Origin: Ardenticatenales bacterium
GTDB taxonomy: Bacteria; Chloroflexota; Anaerolineae; Epilineales; Epilineaceae
Direction: 5' to 3'
DNA: 33,841 nucleotides
Assembly: GCA_020853525.1 (NCBI GenBank)
Contig: JADYYS010000008.1
Span: 1-33,841, forward strand
Within the stretch, counting starts at the first letter, position 1. Every line of letters begins with the position of its first letter. This document shows, piece after piece, positions 21,071 through 30,608 of this stretch. A program made the position numbers and the translations under genes. The notes below the pieces were generated by a model, which was not told where the DNA came from, made no database searches, and worked only from the letters and a program-made list of their open reading frames with translations.

Positions 21071-23233
21071 CTACGGGTACCCCGTTCCGCCCCCGTCCCG
21101 CACCGTGCCGCCCGGCCCCGGATACGCGCCCTCGACCGGCGTCGCTCCGCCCTGCGGCCAGAGCCGGTAGCGGCCGGGGTGCCGCGTGCCCGGCGTCATC
21201 GCGCTGACGATGACGATGACTTGGCCGTCGGGATCGACGTCGTCGACTTCGATGGTTTGGCTGGCGGGCCAGGGTCCGGTGCCCGTGTCGAGTTGCATTC
21301 CGTCCCTCGTCGCCCCACGCTGGACGTACTGGACCGACCACCGCTGCGGCAGCGTCGGATCGACGCGCAGCCAGCCTTCGGCCATCCAGTCGCCGTCCGC
21401 CTCGGCGTCGTCGTGGAAGCCGAGGGCGTCGAGCGCGATGTCGTCGATCGCCCAGCCCTCGAGGCTGACGGCGTCGTCCGTGATGACCTCGAACGCGATG
21501 TCGACGCGCTGGCCGGCGAACGGGGTGAGATCCGCCGAGTCGTCGATCCAGCCGTAGGCTTCGCCGGTCATCCCGTCGCCGAGGCTGTTGCCGTTCGGGT
21601 TGTCGGTGCGGGTGTTCAGCGTCGGGACCGTGCGCCACGTGCGGCCGCCGTCCGTCGAAGCCATCAGGTAGGCGTAGTCCCAGCTGTCCTCGAGTGCGTA
21701 CCAGCTGCGCCACGTGAGCACCGGCGCCGCGTCGGCGGCGACGTCGGTGAGGTCGAAGGTGCGCATCAAGCGGCTGTCCGCGCTGTCGGCGCTGTTCGAC
21801 CACCAGAGGTGGCCGGGCGGCGCATCGGGCAGCAGCGGTACGGTCGGATCGCCTTCGAACGACAGCACGATGCGGCCATCCGCGCCGACGAGCGACGTGA
21901 CGTCCCAGTAGTCGACGCCGTAGGGCTGGACGGTGGACGAGATGCCGTCTGAGGGCAATCCTTGAGGCTGCGACGTACCGATACCTGGAGTTGGGTAGTC
22001 AAACCGAACGTCGCCGACATCGCGGACCACGTTGACGATCGCCCAACAGGCGAATGCCGCATCGAACGACCGTGGCTGGCATCCGTGGGTTCTTTGAAAG
22101 TGGAAGTCGGCGCTGTCCGGATCATTGCCGGGTGCCACGCTCACTGCCGCGTTCGCCGCCGCCAACGCCTCATCCACCCCGTTCATCCCGTTCCCCTGCG
22201 CCTTGACCAGCTCCGTCAGGAATGCATCCCCGTACAGCCCCCGCAGCCAGTCGAAGAACAGGAAGCCCGCCGCGTAGTGCGGCCCGTTGTTGCCCCCCGT
22301 CGCCTCCCAGTTCGGAAGCGAGACGTCCGTGTCCGAGAGGTACGCCGCTCCGTTCTGCCGCCCATAACCCGCGACGTACGGCGCGACCTCGCTCAGCCCC
22401 TCGTTCACCCAGACGGGCTCGCCGAGGTCCTGGTGCCAGTGGATCATGTGCTGGAACTCGTGCGCCAGGAGCTGGAGGTAGTCGGGCGTGCCGGGGGCGT
22501 ACGTCTGGAGGTTGACGTAGAAGATCTCACGCGCGTTCGACTTCTCGTCGACCGCGCGCGTCGCCTCGTCGGCCGAGGAGTAGAAGCCGGCGATGCCGGC
22601 GATCGGCTCGGTGTGGAGGATGTGGACCCGCGGGTCGTTGTCGACGCCCGGCGACCACTCGCTGCCGAAGACGGCGCGCACTTTGGGGTAGATCTCGGTG
22701 TCGAACGCGCGGGAACCGGATTCGAGCCCCGGCCGATCGACGGGCTGGCCCTCCTGCACCCACAGATAGGCGTGCGCGCCGATCACCTCGAGGCGGGCCT
22801 GGACGCGCAGGTGGCGGTTGTTCGGGATGTCGTGTACCCAGAACGGCTCGACGTCGCCCTCGGCGTAGACACGGGGCGTGCCGGCTGCGAGCTGCCTCGG
22901 CAGGGGGCCGTCCGCCGGGATGCGGCCCATGCGACGGGCGATCACGACCTGATCGCGCGCCGGCGGGTCGGATCGCAGCTGGGCGATCACGGCATCCACG
23001 GCAGATTGCGACGTCCGGTCCTCGTTGTCGGTGCCCATGGTGGATGTCACCGAGGTCGGTGTGGCGCCATTCGGGGGCAGCGGGTTGGCGTCTGAGCGCC
23101 ACCGGTGCCAAAGCCCATACGCGGCCAGCACGATGAGCGTGGTCAGTCCGGCAACTACGGTCCACAGGACGAGGCGCCGTACGCTGCGCTCACGCGTGGT
23201 TGAGGACGGATCGTGCGCACTCGGCTCGATCAT
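21071..23233 (-). CDS. Secreted or anchored HEXXH metallopeptidase with immune-inhibitor-A-like C-terminus
   Basis: The 720-residue protein has an N-terminal membrane segment (about 20-42), a Ser/Thr-rich spacer, and a zinc-peptidase domain. The site is HEFQH (His258, Glu259, His262), with a likely third ligand Glu278 in VNEGLSE, 15 residues on: the gluzincin pattern of M30 (hyicolysin) and some M6-like enzymes. Beyond about 470 are beta-rich parts (SWYALEDSWDYAYLMASTDGG, DDIAL) like the immune inhibitor A/MAM-type region. The C-terminus is Pro/Gly-rich. It lies 11 bp after the PDZ gene, so it is in the same operon, and is likely active outside the cell. Substrates are unknown. Confidence 0.85.
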   Translation of the reverse strand: MIEPSAHDPSSTTRERSVRRLVLWTVVAGLTTLIVLAAYGLWHRWRSDANPLPPNGATPTSVTSTMGTDNEDRTSQSAVDAVIAQLRSDPPARDQVVIARRMGRIPADGPLPRQLAAGTPRVYAEGDVEPFWVHDIPNNRHLRVQARLEVIGAHAYLWVQEGQPVDRPGLESGSRAFDTEIYPKVRAVFGSEWSPGVDNDPRVHILHTEPIAGIAGFYSSADEATRAVDEKSNAREIFYVNLQTYAPGTPDYLQLLAHEFQHMIHWHQDLGEPVWVNEGLSEVAPYVAGYGRQNGAAYLSDTDVSLPNWEATGGNNGPHYAAGFLFFDWLRGLYGDAFLTELVKAQGNGMNGVDEALAAANAAVSVAPGNDPDSADFHFQRTHGCQPRSFDAAFACWAIVNVVRDVGDVRFDYPTPGIGTSQPQGLPSDGISSTVQPYGVDYWDVTSLVGADGRIVLSFEGDPTVPLLPDAPPGHLWWSNSADSADSRLMRTFDLTDVAADAAPVLTWRSWYALEDSWDYAYLMASTDGGRTWRTVPTLNTRTDNPNGNSLGDGMTGEAYGWIDDSADLTPFAGQRVDIAFEVITDDAVSLEGWAIDDIALDALGFHDDAEADGDWMAEGWLRVDPTLPQRWSVQYVQRGATRDGMQLDTGTGPWPASQTIEVDDVDPDGQVIVIVSAMTPGTRHPGRYRLWPQGGATPVEGAYPGPGGTVRDGGGTGYP

Positions 23234-23244
23234 GGATGTCCGCG

Positions 23245-23943
23245 CTACGGTTGGATCAAAGCGTCGGCACCGCCCAGCGTCGCTTCGAACTCCAGCTCGG
23301 CCTCGCCGCGGAGCACGACAAGCGCCACGGCGTCCCCGGATGCGTGCGCCGCGATCGCCGCGGCCAGCTCGTCGCTCGTTTGCACCGGCGTGCCGTCGAC
23401 GGCGACGATGACGTCGCCCTCCCGAATCCCGGCCTCCGCCGCCGCGGAGCCGGGCGTCACGGTCATCACGCGCGCCCCCGATGCGTAGTCGTCCACCGCC
23501 AGCGGCTCGGTGGCCACCTCGACGCCGAGGCGCGGTCGATCGCCCGCCATGCCGGCCTGCCGGCCGCCCTTGGAGCGGCCCGCGCCGTCCGCGTCGGTAG
23601 CGTCGGCAGCGTCCGCATCGTTCTCCGACGCGTCGGAATCGTCCGATGCCCCGGACGGATCCGACGCGTCGGCTGGTTCATCCTTCGCCGACTCGTTCGC
23701 GTCCGCGGCATCGTCGCCCACCTCGGCGGGCGACGACTTCGAAGCACGCTCGCGCGGCACGAGGCCGAGACGCTCGATCGCCGCCGGGACGACGACGTCG
23801 CCGCCGGCAGCCCGCTGGCCCGCGACGTAGCCGAGCATCCCGCCGATGGCCGCGCCGCCGGCCAGGCCGAAGAGGAGCGCGCCGAGTGCCGCGAGCAGCG
23901 CTACGGGGGTGCGGACGCCGCTGGCCGTGGGGCTGTCGTTCAT
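23245..23943 (-). CDS. Membrane-anchored PDZ-domain protein
   Basis: I use the ATG at 23943, which has AGGAG 9 nt upstream; the ATG at 23952 abuts the SD. The 232 residues have a membrane segment (about 12-43), a long Asp/Ala/Ser-rich acidic linker (about 65-125) and one PDZ domain (about 135-225: RLGVEVATEPL, GARVMTVTPGSAAAEAGIREGDVIVAVDGTPV). There is no protease domain. PDZ domains of HtrA-type systems bind C-termini of misfolded proteins. It sits between the HtrA protease and the secreted metallopeptidase, so it may act as a substrate adaptor; that is inference. The acidic linker is low complexity. Confidence 0.85.
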   Translation of the reverse strand: MNDSPTASGVRTPVALLAALGALLFGLAGGAAIGGMLGYVAGQRAAGGDVVVPAAIERLGLVPRERASKSSPAEVGDDAADANESAKDEPADASDPSGASDDSDASENDADAADATDADGAGRSKGGRQAGMAGDRPRLGVEVATEPLAVDDYASGARVMTVTPGSAAAEAGIREGDVIVAVDGTPVQTSDELAAAIAAHASGDAVALVVLRGEAELEFEATLGGADALIQP

Positions 23944-24048
23944 CGAAGTCATCTCCTGGGCGGAGGGGGGAACTGCGCGGAAGCAACGTTACCAGGAATG
24001 ACGCGGCGCGGGAACTTCATGGGATGTCGACCCTCGGCCCCGGCGTCC

Positions 24049-25446
24049 TCAGTTCGTCGGCTGAACCACCGCTTCGCACCGGTCCAGCACGAGCGACGTC
24101 TCGAGGATCTGTCCGCCGCGGTCGAGCGTCAATGTCACGGTGTCGCCGGCACGGTAGCGCCACAGGACGTCGCGCAGGCCGCGGTCCAGGTTCAAGTCCA
24201 CCTTGTCGACGGCGATGATCACGTCACCCTCGCGCAGGCCGGCCAACGCGCCGGTGCCGGCGGCGTTCGGGACGCCGGAGACGTAGGCGCCGGCGGCGCG
24301 GGCGAGGCTGAGCTCGCGCGCCACCTCGGGGTCGAGGGGGGCGAACGTGATGCCGAGGCAGCCGCGCGGCTGGTTGTCGATCCACTCGTCGGCCAGCGCG
24401 TTCACGACGTTGCTCGGGATCGCGAAGCCGAAGCCCTCGACGTCGGACTGGCCTTCGCGGCGCACGATGAGCGTGTTCAGGCCGACGATCTGACCGCGCA
24501 GGTCGATCAGCGGTCCGCCCGAGTTGCCGGAGTTGATGGCCGCGTCCGTCTGGATGAGCGGGGCGCCGTTCACGTCGCGCTCTTCCAGCGTGTAGCCCCA
24601 CGGCCCGGCGGCGCGCGGTGCAAGGTCCTTCACCCGGCGGTTCAGCCCGGCGATGATCCCGCTCGTCACGCTGTTCTGGTAGTCCGTGCCCAGCGGGCTG
24701 CCGATGGCGATGACCGCCATCCCGGGCTCGAGCGCCGCCGAATCGGCCAGCGGGGCGACAGCCGGCAGCACGGTCCCGTCGGCCACTTTCAGGATCGCGA
24801 CGTCATAGTTCGTGTCCAGGTTGACGAGCGTGGCGGCCGCGCGCTGGCCGTTGATCAGCACGACCTCGAGTGACCGCGCGCCGTCCACGACGTGGGCGTT
24901 GGTGGCCACGTATCCACGGGCGTCGAAGATCACGCCCGAGCCGCTGGATGCCGGCGCCAGCTGGGCCGGCGCGTTCCAGCTTTGGCGGACGTACTGCATG
25001 TTCCAGACGGTGACGACGGCCGGCCGCGTCGCGCGCACCGCTTGCAGGAGCGTGCCCTCGCCGGTGGCGGTGCTGGCCGCCGGCTCCGCCAGCCAGACGT
25101 CGCCGGTGCCCGCCACGGCCGCCGGTGCCCGCGACGACCCGTCGCGGGCGTCCAGCCAGATGGCCGTGGCCGCCCCGCCGATCGCGCCGCCGAGGATCGT
25201 CATCGCCACCAGCGCGCTCACGCCGAGCACGACGCCAAGGCCGAGGATGCGCCGGCGACGGGGACGGGCGGGCGGCGGGATGCGGGATGCGGCGGCAGCG
25301 ATCGGCGTCCAAGCCGCCGGGGGGGCGGCTGCCGGCGTGACAGCCGGCGTGGCAGTCGGTGTGGCTTGGGGCGTGGTCGGGGGTGTCGTCGTCAAGGCCG
25401 TCGAATCCGGCGCCGGCGAATCGTCCGGCCAGTCGTAGGGGTTCAT
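24049..25446 (-). CDS. HtrA/DegP-like serine protease (S1C)
   Basis: This is an extracytoplasmic quality-control protease. The start ATG at 25446 has GGAGG 5 nt upstream; an ATG at 25464 lacks an SD at the right distance. The 465 residues have a Thr/Pro/Ala-rich N-terminal cytoplasmic stretch, a membrane helix (about 67-98), a trypsin-like domain with His185 (TNAHVVDG), Asp215 (NYDVAILK) and Ser309 (NSGNSGGPL), and a C-terminal PDZ domain (GLREGDVIIAVDKVDLN). This is the normal plan of HtrA in Gram-positive-like and Chloroflexi-type cells. It lies between a two-component system and the PDZ and metallopeptidase genes. Confidence 0.95.
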   Translation of the reverse strand: MNPYDWPDDSPAPDSTALTTTPPTTPQATPTATPAVTPAAAPPAAWTPIAAAASRIPPPARPRRRRILGLGVVLGVSALVAMTILGGAIGGAATAIWLDARDGSSRAPAAVAGTGDVWLAEPAASTATGEGTLLQAVRATRPAVVTVWNMQYVRQSWNAPAQLAPASSGSGVIFDARGYVATNAHVVDGARSLEVVLINGQRAAATLVNLDTNYDVAILKVADGTVLPAVAPLADSAALEPGMAVIAIGSPLGTDYQNSVTSGIIAGLNRRVKDLAPRAAGPWGYTLEERDVNGAPLIQTDAAINSGNSGGPLIDLRGQIVGLNTLIVRREGQSDVEGFGFAIPSNVVNALADEWIDNQPRGCLGITFAPLDPEVARELSLARAAGAYVSGVPNAAGTGALAGLREGDVIIAVDKVDLNLDRGLRDVLWRYRAGDTVTLTLDRGGQILETSLVLDRCEAVVQPTN

Positions 25447-25574
25447 GGCGTCCTCCAATCGCACAAAACGTGCGCGCGGTCAGGATAGGCGGGGAGGATG
25501 AGAGGGCGATAGGTGGAGGCTGAACGTCGGCGCTGAGGCAGGATGGGCGCGCGTCGGGCTGCGGCGCGGTGATG

Positions 25575-27194
25575 TCAGCCCCCCGCCGGCAGCCGGACGC
25601 TGAACGTCGTCCCGGTGCCCGGCGCGCTCTCGACGGCCACGCTGCCGCCGTGGGCCTGGGCGATGGACTGGACGATCGCGAGGCCGAGGCCGGTGCCGCC
25701 GGAGGCGCGGGCGCGGGCCTTGTCGGCGCGGAAGAAGCGGTCCCAGATGTGGAGGAGGTCGGCTTCCGGGATGCCGGGGCCGTTGTCCGCCACGGTCACG
25801 ATGACGTCGCGGCCGGCGGGGCGCAGGCCGAGGCGGACCATCGTGCCGGCGGGGGTGTGGGCGAGGGCGTTCATCATGAGGTTGAGGACGAGCTGCTTCA
25901 GCCGGTCCGGATCGCCGATGACGACCGCCGGCTGGTCGATGTCAAGCTCGACGCGGTGGCTGCCGCGCGACAGCATGCACGCCTGCTGGTAGACGTCGAG
26001 CAGCAGGCCGTCCACCGACACCGGCCGCGGGTCCTTCACGACCGGCACGCCGGAGTCGGCGCGGGCGAGCATGAGGAGGTCGTCGATCATCCGGCTCATC
26101 CGCTCGGCCTCGGCCTGGACGGCCTTGAGCGCGTCGGGGTCCGTGATGCCGGTGCGGCTCATGAGCTCGACCTCGCCGCGGATCGTCGTGAGCGGCGTGC
26201 GGAGCTCGTGCGAGACGTCGGCCAGGAAGCGGCGCTGGCGATCGAACATCCCCTCGATCCGGTCGAGCATGAGGTTGATCGTCACCGCCAGCCGGCCGAG
26301 CTCGTCCTCGGCGCCCGTGCTGGCGATCCGCCGCCCGAGGTCCTGCTCGCGGTTGATCCGGTCCGCCGTCCGCTGGATCCGTCCGATCGGGGCGATGGCG
26401 GTCTGGGCCAGCGCGGCGCCGATCAACAGCGAGAGCAGCGTCGCGAACAGCGTTCCGAGGACGAGCATCCGTCGCAGCTGCGCCAGGGCGCGGTTGTGCG
26501 GCGTCAGCGACGTGAGGATCTGGATGTAGGCCACCGGCTCCGCCCGGCCCCGCGCACGGTCCACCTGCATGATGATCGGCCGGCTGAAGATGTACATGGA
26601 CTCCGTGTCGAACTGGGCGATGCGGGCGTCGTGGCCCACCTGGGCGATCCGGTTCCGGACGTCGAGCGGGATGAGCTGCGTCCCGCGCTCGATCGCATCG
26701 TCCTTGTCCGGTTCGATGAGCAGCCCCTCGCCCGTCGGCGGCCGGCTGGCGCGCGCGCTCTGGCGCGAGGAGTAGACCTGCTCCCCGTTCGCCCAGAACA
26801 GCTGCAAGTCGAGACCAGGCAGCCGGAGCTCGTCCAGCTTCTCGCCAATGCTCTGGCTCCGAGCGATACGCAGGACAATATCGCGCGCTTCCGGCGGCAT
26901 CTCTGTGCCGGCCGCCTGCGCCACGGCCGCGCTGATCGCCTGCGCACGGAACAGCGCGCTGCCGATCTGCTCGTTCGCGAAGTCGGCGCCGCTCCGGCTG
27001 GCGCTCAGGATGTCGGCGATCGCGCGCTGGGCGAAGTAGTAGTACGCGCCCATGCTGAACGAGCTGAGCATGAGGAAGACGACGACCGTGAACGTCAGCG
27101 TCAGCCGCCAGCGCAGGGACGACAGCACGCCGCGCACGAAGGACAGCGACGGCAGCGTGATGCGGACGAACGTGCGGCGATCGGCGACGGTCAC
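25575..27194 (-). CDS. Sensor histidine kinase (OmpR-partner type)
   Basis: The 539-residue kinase has a first membrane helix (about 31-55), an extracytoplasmic sensor domain (about 56-242), a second helix (about 243-265) and a HAMP domain (about 266-318). The phospho-accepting His329 is in [10 protein letters not shown]. The ATP-binding domain has [11 protein letters not shown] (N box), DNGPGIP (G1), [11 protein letters not shown]-like F box and GTGLGLAIV (G2). Its GTG start overlaps the stop of the response regulator gene by 4 nt (GTGA), so the two are co-translated. The signal is unknown; the neighbouring HtrA genes suggest envelope stress, as in CssS or CpxA systems, but this is inference. 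Confidence 0.95.
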   Translation of the reverse strand: MTVADRRTFVRITLPSLSFVRGVLSSLRWRLTLTFTVVVFLMLSSFSMGAYYYFAQRAIADILSASRSGADFANEQIGSALFRAQAISAAVAQAAGTEMPPEARDIVLRIARSQSIGEKLDELRLPGLDLQLFWANGEQVYSSRQSARASRPPTGEGLLIEPDKDDAIERGTQLIPLDVRNRIAQVGHDARIAQFDTESMYIFSRPIIMQVDRARGRAEPVAYIQILTSLTPHNRALAQLRRMLVLGTLFATLLSLLIGAALAQTAIAPIGRIQRTADRINREQDLGRRIASTGAEDELGRLAVTINLMLDRIEGMFDRQRRFLADVSHELRTPLTTIRGEVELMSRTGITDPDALKAVQAEAERMSRMIDDLLMLARADSGVPVVKDPRPVSVDGLLLDVYQQACMLSRGSHRVELDIDQPAVVIGDPDRLKQLVLNLMMNALAHTPAGTMVRLGLRPAGRDVIVTVADNGPGIPEADLLHIWDRFFRADKARARASGGTGLGLAIVQSIAQAHGGSVAVESAPGTGTTFSVRLPAGG

Positions 27195-27880
27195 GTCGGC
27201 TCCCGCAGCACGTAGCCGACGCCGCGGGCGGTGTGGATCAGGCGCGTGAGGTCGTTGTCCTCGAGCTTCATCCGCAGGTAGCGAACGTAGACCTCGATGA
27301 TGTTGCTCTCGCCGCCGAAGTCGTAGCCCCAGACATCGTCGAAGATCTGGTCGCGGGTCAGGACCTGGCGGGGGTGGCGCATGAAGAGGTGGAGCAGATC
27401 GTACTCCTTGGCCGTCAGGTCGATGACCTTGGCCCCGCGGCGCGCCTGGCGCGTGCCGGTGTCGAGCTCGAGGTCCATGAACTTGATGACCTCGGGCGTC
27501 GTCGACGTCGGCGCCTTGACCGCGCGGCGGAGGAGCGCCCGGACGCGGGCCAGGAGCTCCTCGAACGCGAACGGCTTGGCGAGGTAGTCGTCCGCCCCGG
27601 CGTCCAGGCCGGCCACGCGGTCGCCGATGGCGTCCTTGGCGGTGAGCATGAGGATCGGGACGTCGCCGGCGGCGCGGAGGCGGCGGCAGACCTCCATGCC
27701 GTCCATCTCGGGCAGCATGAGGTCAAGGATGACCATCTCCGGCATCCGCTCGCGCGCCTTCGCCAGCCCGTCCGTGCCGGTGTGCGCCACGTCGGCCTCG
27801 TAGCCCTCGAAGATCAGGCCGCGGCGGAGCATGTTGGCGATGCGCTCGTCGTCCTCGACGATCAGGATATGGTCGGGCAT
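27191..27880 (-). CDS. Response regulator, OmpR/PhoB family
   Basis: A 229-residue DNA-binding regulator. The receiver domain has Asp10, Asp11, the phosphorylated Asp53 ([12 protein letters not shown]), Thr80 and Lys102 (AKPF). The C-terminal winged helix (about 130-225) has the PhoB-type ending [26 protein letters not shown] and [12 protein letters not shown]. The start is the ATG at 27880, preceded by AAGAGG; the longer frame to 27985 passes the promoter candidate. It is first in a minus-strand block of kinase, HtrA, PDZ protein and metallopeptidase, which it may control. Confidence 0.96.
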   Translation of the reverse strand: MPDHILIVEDDERIANMLRRGLIFEGYEADVAHTGTDGLAKARERMPEMVILDLMLPEMDGMEVCRRLRAAGDVPILMLTAKDAIGDRVAGLDAGADDYLAKPFAFEELLARVRALLRRAVKAPTSTTPEVIKFMDLELDTGTRQARRGAKVIDLTAKEYDLLHLFMRHPRQVLTRDQIFDDVWGYDFGGESNIIEVYVRYLRMKLEDNDLTRLIHTARGVGYVLREPT

Positions 27881-27947
27881 GGGAGCGGCCTCTTGTGGGG
27901 CGGGCGATAGGCGCCGAGTGGTTCCGGCGCCGGGCGCTGACAGGGGG

Positions 27948-27976
27948 AGGATAGGCGCACGACGTGAGCCCGTCAT
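27948..27976 (-). promoter_or_regulatory. Promoter candidate for the two-component operon
   Basis: On the minus strand ATGACG (27971-27976) and TATCCT (27948-27953) are 17 bp apart, each 4 of 6 against consensus. Upstream of the -35, two 14-bp near-identical direct repeats, GGTCTGTGCAGGCT-like, lie at 27994-28007 and 28008-28021 (plus-strand reading), which could be a regulator site, possibly autoregulatory. Transcription would start near 27941. Confidence 0.4.
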
Positions 27977-28050
27977 TAATACCACGTCAGGCCGGTCTGT
28001 GCAGGCTGGTCCGTGCAGCCCGGCCGCCCCGCGCCCCGCTCAAGTCACGC

Positions 28051-29304
28051 TCAGCCGCCCTCCCCGCCGCCGACCACCGCCCGATACGCCCCCACCGCCT
28101 CCTCCGCTCCCCCCGCCCACGTGAACCCCGCCGCCCGCACCGGCCCCGCCGCCGCCAGCCGCGCCCGCAGCGCCGCGTCGCCGACGAGCGCCCGCAGCGC
28201 CGCCGCCCAAGCCGCCACGTCGCCCGCCGGCACGTGCAGCGCCGCGTCGCCCGTCACCTCCGGCAGGCAGCTTGCGGCGCTCACCGCCGTCGGCACGCCG
28301 CACGCCATCGCCTCGAGCGGCGGCAGGCCGAAGCCCTCGTAGCGGGACGGGAAGGCGAACGCCTCCGCGCCGCGGTAGACCGCCGGCAGGTCATCGTCCG
28401 CCACGAAGCCGAGGAGCCGCACGTCGACGCCGGCCGCACGGGCCGCCGCCGCTGCCGCCGTCGTCGCCTCCGTCCGCCAGCCGAGGCCGCCGGCGAGCAC
28501 GAGCGCCCGATGGCCGACGTCGCCCGAGTCGCCCGGATCGTGGCCGCCCATGAACGCCGCGCGGAAGGCGGCGATGAGCGTCGGCCAGTCCTTGCGTGGT
28601 TCGATCGTCCCGACGCCGAGGACGTACGGCTTGTCGAGGCCGAGCCGGGCGCGGACGCGCGCGTCGTCGATCTCGCGTGCGCTGCCGCCGCCGCCCACGC
28701 CGATGTCGACGGCACGCCGCGGCCGGAAGGCGGCGTCGATGCCGGCGTAGGCCACGCTGACGCGCTCCGGCGGCACGCCGAGGAGGTCGATCACGTCGCG
28801 GCGCGTCCAGGCCGAGTCCGCCAGGACGTGGGCGGCACGGCGGGCGGCGCGCGGGACGGTGCGGCGCAGGAAGCGCGCCAGGGACGGCTCGGCGAGCCCG
28901 GGGTGGCGCAGGAAGCTCAGGTCATGGATCGTGACGACGGTGGGTGCGCCGGGCCGCGGCGGTGCGAGGTAGTCGGTTGCGTGGAATGCGTCGATCCGCC
29001 CCCCAGCCCCCCACGCCCCCATCCCCATCCCCATCCCCATCCCCACCGGCACCCCCATCCGATGCCACAACAACGTCACCCACCGCGCCCCGATCGCCAT
29101 CGACCGCACGTCGCCCGGCGCCGCGCCGACGATGGCCGCCGCGGCCGCCCGCCCGGCCTCGTCCAACCGATCGGCAACGAACCACACGACGTCGACGTCG
29201 CCCCGCGCCGCGATCGCCCGCCCGAGCTCGCGCGCGTAGCGGCCGATGCCGGCCCGCTGGCGTACGGCAGGCGTCAGATCGAAAGCGACGCGCAGCCGTC
29301 TCAC
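28051..29304 (-). CDS. GT4 family glycosyltransferase
   Basis: The 417-residue product from GTG at 29304 is a GT-B fold, GT4 enzyme, transferring a sugar from a nucleotide donor, probably to a growing polysaccharide. It opens RLRVAFDLTPAVRQRAGIGRYAREL, the usual GIG loop. The donor domain has VGTIEPRKDWPTLI and the E-x7-E pattern in PSRYEGFGLPPLEAMACGVP. A Gly-Met dipeptide repeat encoded by GGGGAT units (see 29017-29040) sits in the N-domain. The gene begins 20 bp after the flippase-like gene, so it is the last of the polysaccharide operon. The reading frame runs upstream into antisense of the next gene and is not real there. Confidence 0.93.
   Translation of the reverse strand: MRRLRVAFDLTPAVRQRAGIGRYARELGRAIAARGDVDVVWFVADRLDEAGRAAAAAIVGAAPGDVRSMAIGARWVTLLWHRMGVPVGMGMGMGMGAWGAGGRIDAFHATDYLAPPRPGAPTVVTIHDLSFLRHPGLAEPSLARFLRRTVPRAARRAAHVLADSAWTRRDVIDLLGVPPERVSVAYAGIDAAFRPRRAVDIGVGGGGSAREIDDARVRARLGLDKPYVLGVGTIEPRKDWPTLIAAFRAAFMGGHDPGDSGDVGHRALVLAGGLGWRTEATTAAAAAARAAGVDVRLLGFVADDDLPAVYRGAEAFAFPSRYEGFGLPPLEAMACGVPTAVSAASCLPEVTGDAALHVPAGDVAAWAAALRALVGDAALRARLAAAGPVRAAGFTWAGGAEEAVGAYRAVVGGGEGG
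29017..29040 (-). repeat. Hexanucleotide repeat inside the glycosyltransferase gene
   Basis: Four CCCCAT units (plus strand) encode four Gly-Met pairs on the minus strand. The unit is two codons, so slippage keeps frame. Together with nearby G-runs on the minus strand (29001-29046), the mRNA could form a G-quadruplex. Confidence 0.8.
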
Positions 29305-29324
29305 GCCCGCCCCCCCCCGGCCGA

Positions 29325-30608
29325 TCAGCGCGTCTTGTCGCTGACGACGAACACGATGAGGCCGCCGACCAACAGGCTCAGATAACTGATCGCCCGATAC
29401 AACACCGTCAAAGCGATCGCCGGCCCGGCGGCGAAGCCCTTCAGCTCGATCGCGGCCTTCAGGATACCCTCGAAGCCGAGAGCGCCCGGCGTGGCCGGGA
29501 TGGCGGTGAGGAACGCTTGCAGCAGGCTGAAGAACAGGACGAGCGGTACCGGCAGCGGCACGGCCAGCGCGCGGCTGACGCACCAGAACGCGGCGCCCTC
29601 GCACAGCCAGGCGCCGGCGCTCAGCGCCAGCAGCGGCCCGAAGCGGCCGAACGACAGCACGAGTCCGTGCGCGAACGTGGTGTAGGCCGTCCCGAGGCGC
29701 TCGAACCGGCGCGGGATCCAGCGCTCCACGTGGACGCCGAAGCGGGCGAAGGCCACGAGGCCGCCGACGAGGACCACGACCCCGATCCCGCCGACAACGA
29801 AGAGCTCGGCCAGCACGCAGCCCAGGTCGGCCACGTCCAGCCCGTGCCGGAAGCACGCCGCCACGTCGCCGTGCGTGCTCTTGGCGACGACGTCGCCGTA
29901 CGTCAGGATGCCGGCCGTGACCATCAGGACCACCAGGACGATCAGGTCGAGCGCCCGCTCGGCGACGATCGTGCCCATGCCGCGCGACCAGCCGCCGCCG
30001 GGGGCGACCGGAGCATCGACGTCGTTCCTGCCGGGTGCGACGACGGTCGCCACCCGCGCCGCCCGCGCCCGCGAGGTGCGGCCGTACAGCCAGCCGCGGT
30101 AGACATCGCCCAGCTTGGCCGGCACGAGCGTGTTGACGAACCACGAAAGGTAGATGATCTCGACGAGGTCGCGCAGCCGCGGGATGTGCTCCGGCCTCTC
30201 GCCGGCGTTGCCGAGCAGGATCCGCCAGCGGAGCGCGCGCAGCGGGAAACTGGCGTAGTAGACGGCCAGCGCCGCGACGAACCACATCGGCCGCACCGCG
30301 CGCAGCATGGCCCCGGCCTTGGCCAGCTCGCCCTGGTCCTGGCGCTGGAGCGTGAACCAAACCAGGCCGCCCGCAACCGCGAACGACAGCAGCGTGCGCG
30401 GGCTCGCCAGGCGGCGCCAGAGTGACGGCGGGCGGGTGGCGGGCGGGTCGGCGGGCGTGTGGGCGGCGTGCTCCGCGGCGTCGATGGCGGCTTCGGCGGC
30501 GGCGGCTTCGGCGCGGTCGTCGGGGTGGAGATGGCCGAGGACGTCGAGGACGTCGAGGATCTCGTCGGGGTCGGTCCCAGCGTCGGCGTCATGGGTGGGC
30601 GGGGTCAT
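29325..30608 (-). CDS. Flippase-like (LPG synthase TM/UPF0104) membrane protein
   Basis: The 427-residue protein has an N-terminal Asp/Glu/Ala-rich soluble part (about 1-62) and about eight membrane segments. It has family traits of the lysylphosphatidylglycerol synthase membrane region (YbhN/UPF0104): RALRWRILLG, SWFVNTLVPAKLGDVYRGWL, AERALDLIVL, FFSLLQAFLTAIPATPGALGFEG and LYRAISYLSLLVGG. Members are thought to move lipid-linked molecules across the membrane, and those near glycosyltransferases may transport sugar-lipids. The ATG overlaps the O-antigen-ligase-like gene stop by 4 nt (ATGA). Confidence 0.92.
   Translation of the reverse strand: MTPPTHDADAGTDPDEILDVLDVLGHLHPDDRAEAAAAEAAIDAAEHAAHTPADPPATRPPSLWRRLASPRTLLSFAVAGGLVWFTLQRQDQGELAKAGAMLRAVRPMWFVAALAVYYASFPLRALRWRILLGNAGERPEHIPRLRDLVEIIYLSWFVNTLVPAKLGDVYRGWLYGRTSRARAARVATVVAPGRNDVDAPVAPGGGWSRGMGTIVAERALDLIVLVVLMVTAGILTYGDVVAKSTHGDVAACFRHGLDVADLGCVLAELFVVGGIGVVVLVGGLVAFARFGVHVERWIPRRFERLGTAYTTFAHGLVLSFGRFGPLLALSAGAWLCEGAAFWCVSRALAVPLPVPLVLFFSLLQAFLTAIPATPGALGFEGILKAAIELKGFAAGPAIALTVLYRAISYLSLLVGGLIVFVVSDKTR

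Noticed and set aside
28051-30360. 769-residue minus-strand frame joining two products
   Set aside because: Its first half runs out of frame through the flippase-like gene (29325-30608); the glycosyltransferase proper starts at the GTG at 29304.
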